A stretch of 6,629 bases of DNA, taken from contig JAETSS010000075.1 of the NCBI GenBank assembly GCA_021769545.1, positions 1 through 6,629 of the forward strand. The letters are read 5' to 3'. Below are positions 6,458 to 6,629 of this stretch, piece after piece. Every line of letters starts with the position of its first letter. Positions within the stretch are counted from its first letter, which is position 1. The DNA is from Eubacterium sp. GTDB lineage: Bacteria; Bacillota_A; Clostridia; Peptostreptococcales; Anaerovoracaceae. The notes beneath the pieces are model-generated. The model was not told where the DNA came from. It ran no database searches and saw only the letters and a program-made list of their open reading frames with translations. The position numbers and the translations under genes were made by a program.

Positions 6458-6629
6458 TCAGCCCTTGGCATTGAATATTATGACGCTTACGATGATCACG
6501 GTGCCGCCTATGAAGGTGCCCATATCCGGGATCTCGTGAAGCATGAGAAAGCCCATTACAGTGGATAACAGCGGGGTCACGAACATGTAGTTTGTGACCT
6601 CGTTAGTCCTTTTTGCCAGACCCATTGCC
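6458..6629 (-). CDS. EamA/DMT-family transporter, C-terminal fragment (cut by window edge)
   Basis: On the reverse strand, 56 codons run from the right edge to a TGA at 6460-6458. They include 'TNYMFVTPLLSTVMGFLMLHE' (split here as TNYMFVTPLL then STVMGFLMLHE), then IPDMGTFIGGTVIIVSVIIF. This is the last two transmembrane helices of an EamA (drug/metabolite transporter) repeat: the 'P..s...g...l.E....' helix followed by 'iGg.lIi..v...'. The upstream rest lies outside the window. The gene is convergent with the hydrogenase, with only 12 bp between the stop codons and no clear terminator. Substrate unknown; the family exports amino acids and other metabolites. There is no evident functional link with the hydrogenase. 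Confidence 0.8.
   Translation of the reverse strand, partial: AMGLAKRTNEVTNYMFVTPLLSTVMGFLMLHEIPDMGTFIGGTVIIVSVIIFNAKG

Noticed and set aside
6445..6459. GAGA...TCTC inverted repeat between the hydA and EamA stop codons as a terminator
   Set aside because: The stem is only 4 bp, AT-containing, and has no T-run on either strand.
1..6629. tRNA, rRNA, CRISPR array, insertion sequence or attachment site
   Set aside because: No cloverleaf, repeat-spacer pattern, transposase-like coding or terminal repeats were seen on either strand.

Overview
The window looks like a chromosomal segment from a strictly anaerobic, fermentative bacterium, most likely a clostridial Bacillota. This rests on an [FeFe]-hydrogenase with CpI-like architecture, a PAS/sigma-54 activator ending in a TyrR-type helix-turn-helix, strong AGGAGG-type ribosome binding sites, and heavy use of ATA (Ile) and AGA/AGG (Arg) codons at moderate GC content. 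Genus or species cannot be fixed from the sequence.

Layout. (1) 3-1040 (+): C-terminal three quarters of an APC-superfamily amino acid permease, cut by the left edge and closed by a strong hairpin terminator at 1057-1099. (2) 1224-2627 (+): a sigma-54-dependent transcriptional activator (PAS, AAA+, HTH) behind a probable extended -10 promoter. (3) 2628-2879: a 252-bp regulatory intergenic region with a near-consensus -24/-12 sigma-54 promoter (2811-2827) and, about 90-120 bp upstream of the predicted start of transcription, two near-identical 11-bp direct repeats with a 20-bp period that could be activator sites. (4) 2880-4730 (+): an unusual fusion of the iron-sulfur C-terminal domain of NuoF with a GltD/NfnB-like FAD/NAD(P)H oxidoreductase. 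(5) 4724-6445 (+): a complete CpI-like [FeFe]-hydrogenase overlapping the fusion gene by 7 bp. (6) 6458-6629 (-): the last 56 codons of an EamA/DMT-type transporter, convergent with the hydrogenase.

How the genes fit together. The core is a compact 'regulator + sigma-54 promoter + two-gene enzyme' module. The hydrogenase N-terminus is NuoG-like. Its natural partner in respiratory and bifurcating complexes is NuoF. Here only the iron-sulfur tail of NuoF is kept, and the FMN/NADH domain is replaced by a glutamate-synthase-small-subunit-type flavoprotein. The inferred product is a two-subunit soluble NAD(P)H-linked hydrogenase, switched on by the adjacent sigma-54 activator in response to an unknown signal sensed by its PAS domain. 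This matches the poorly characterised 'glutamate-synthase-linked' [FeFe]-hydrogenases (group A2 as I recall the classification). The flanking permease and EamA genes look like independent transcription units.
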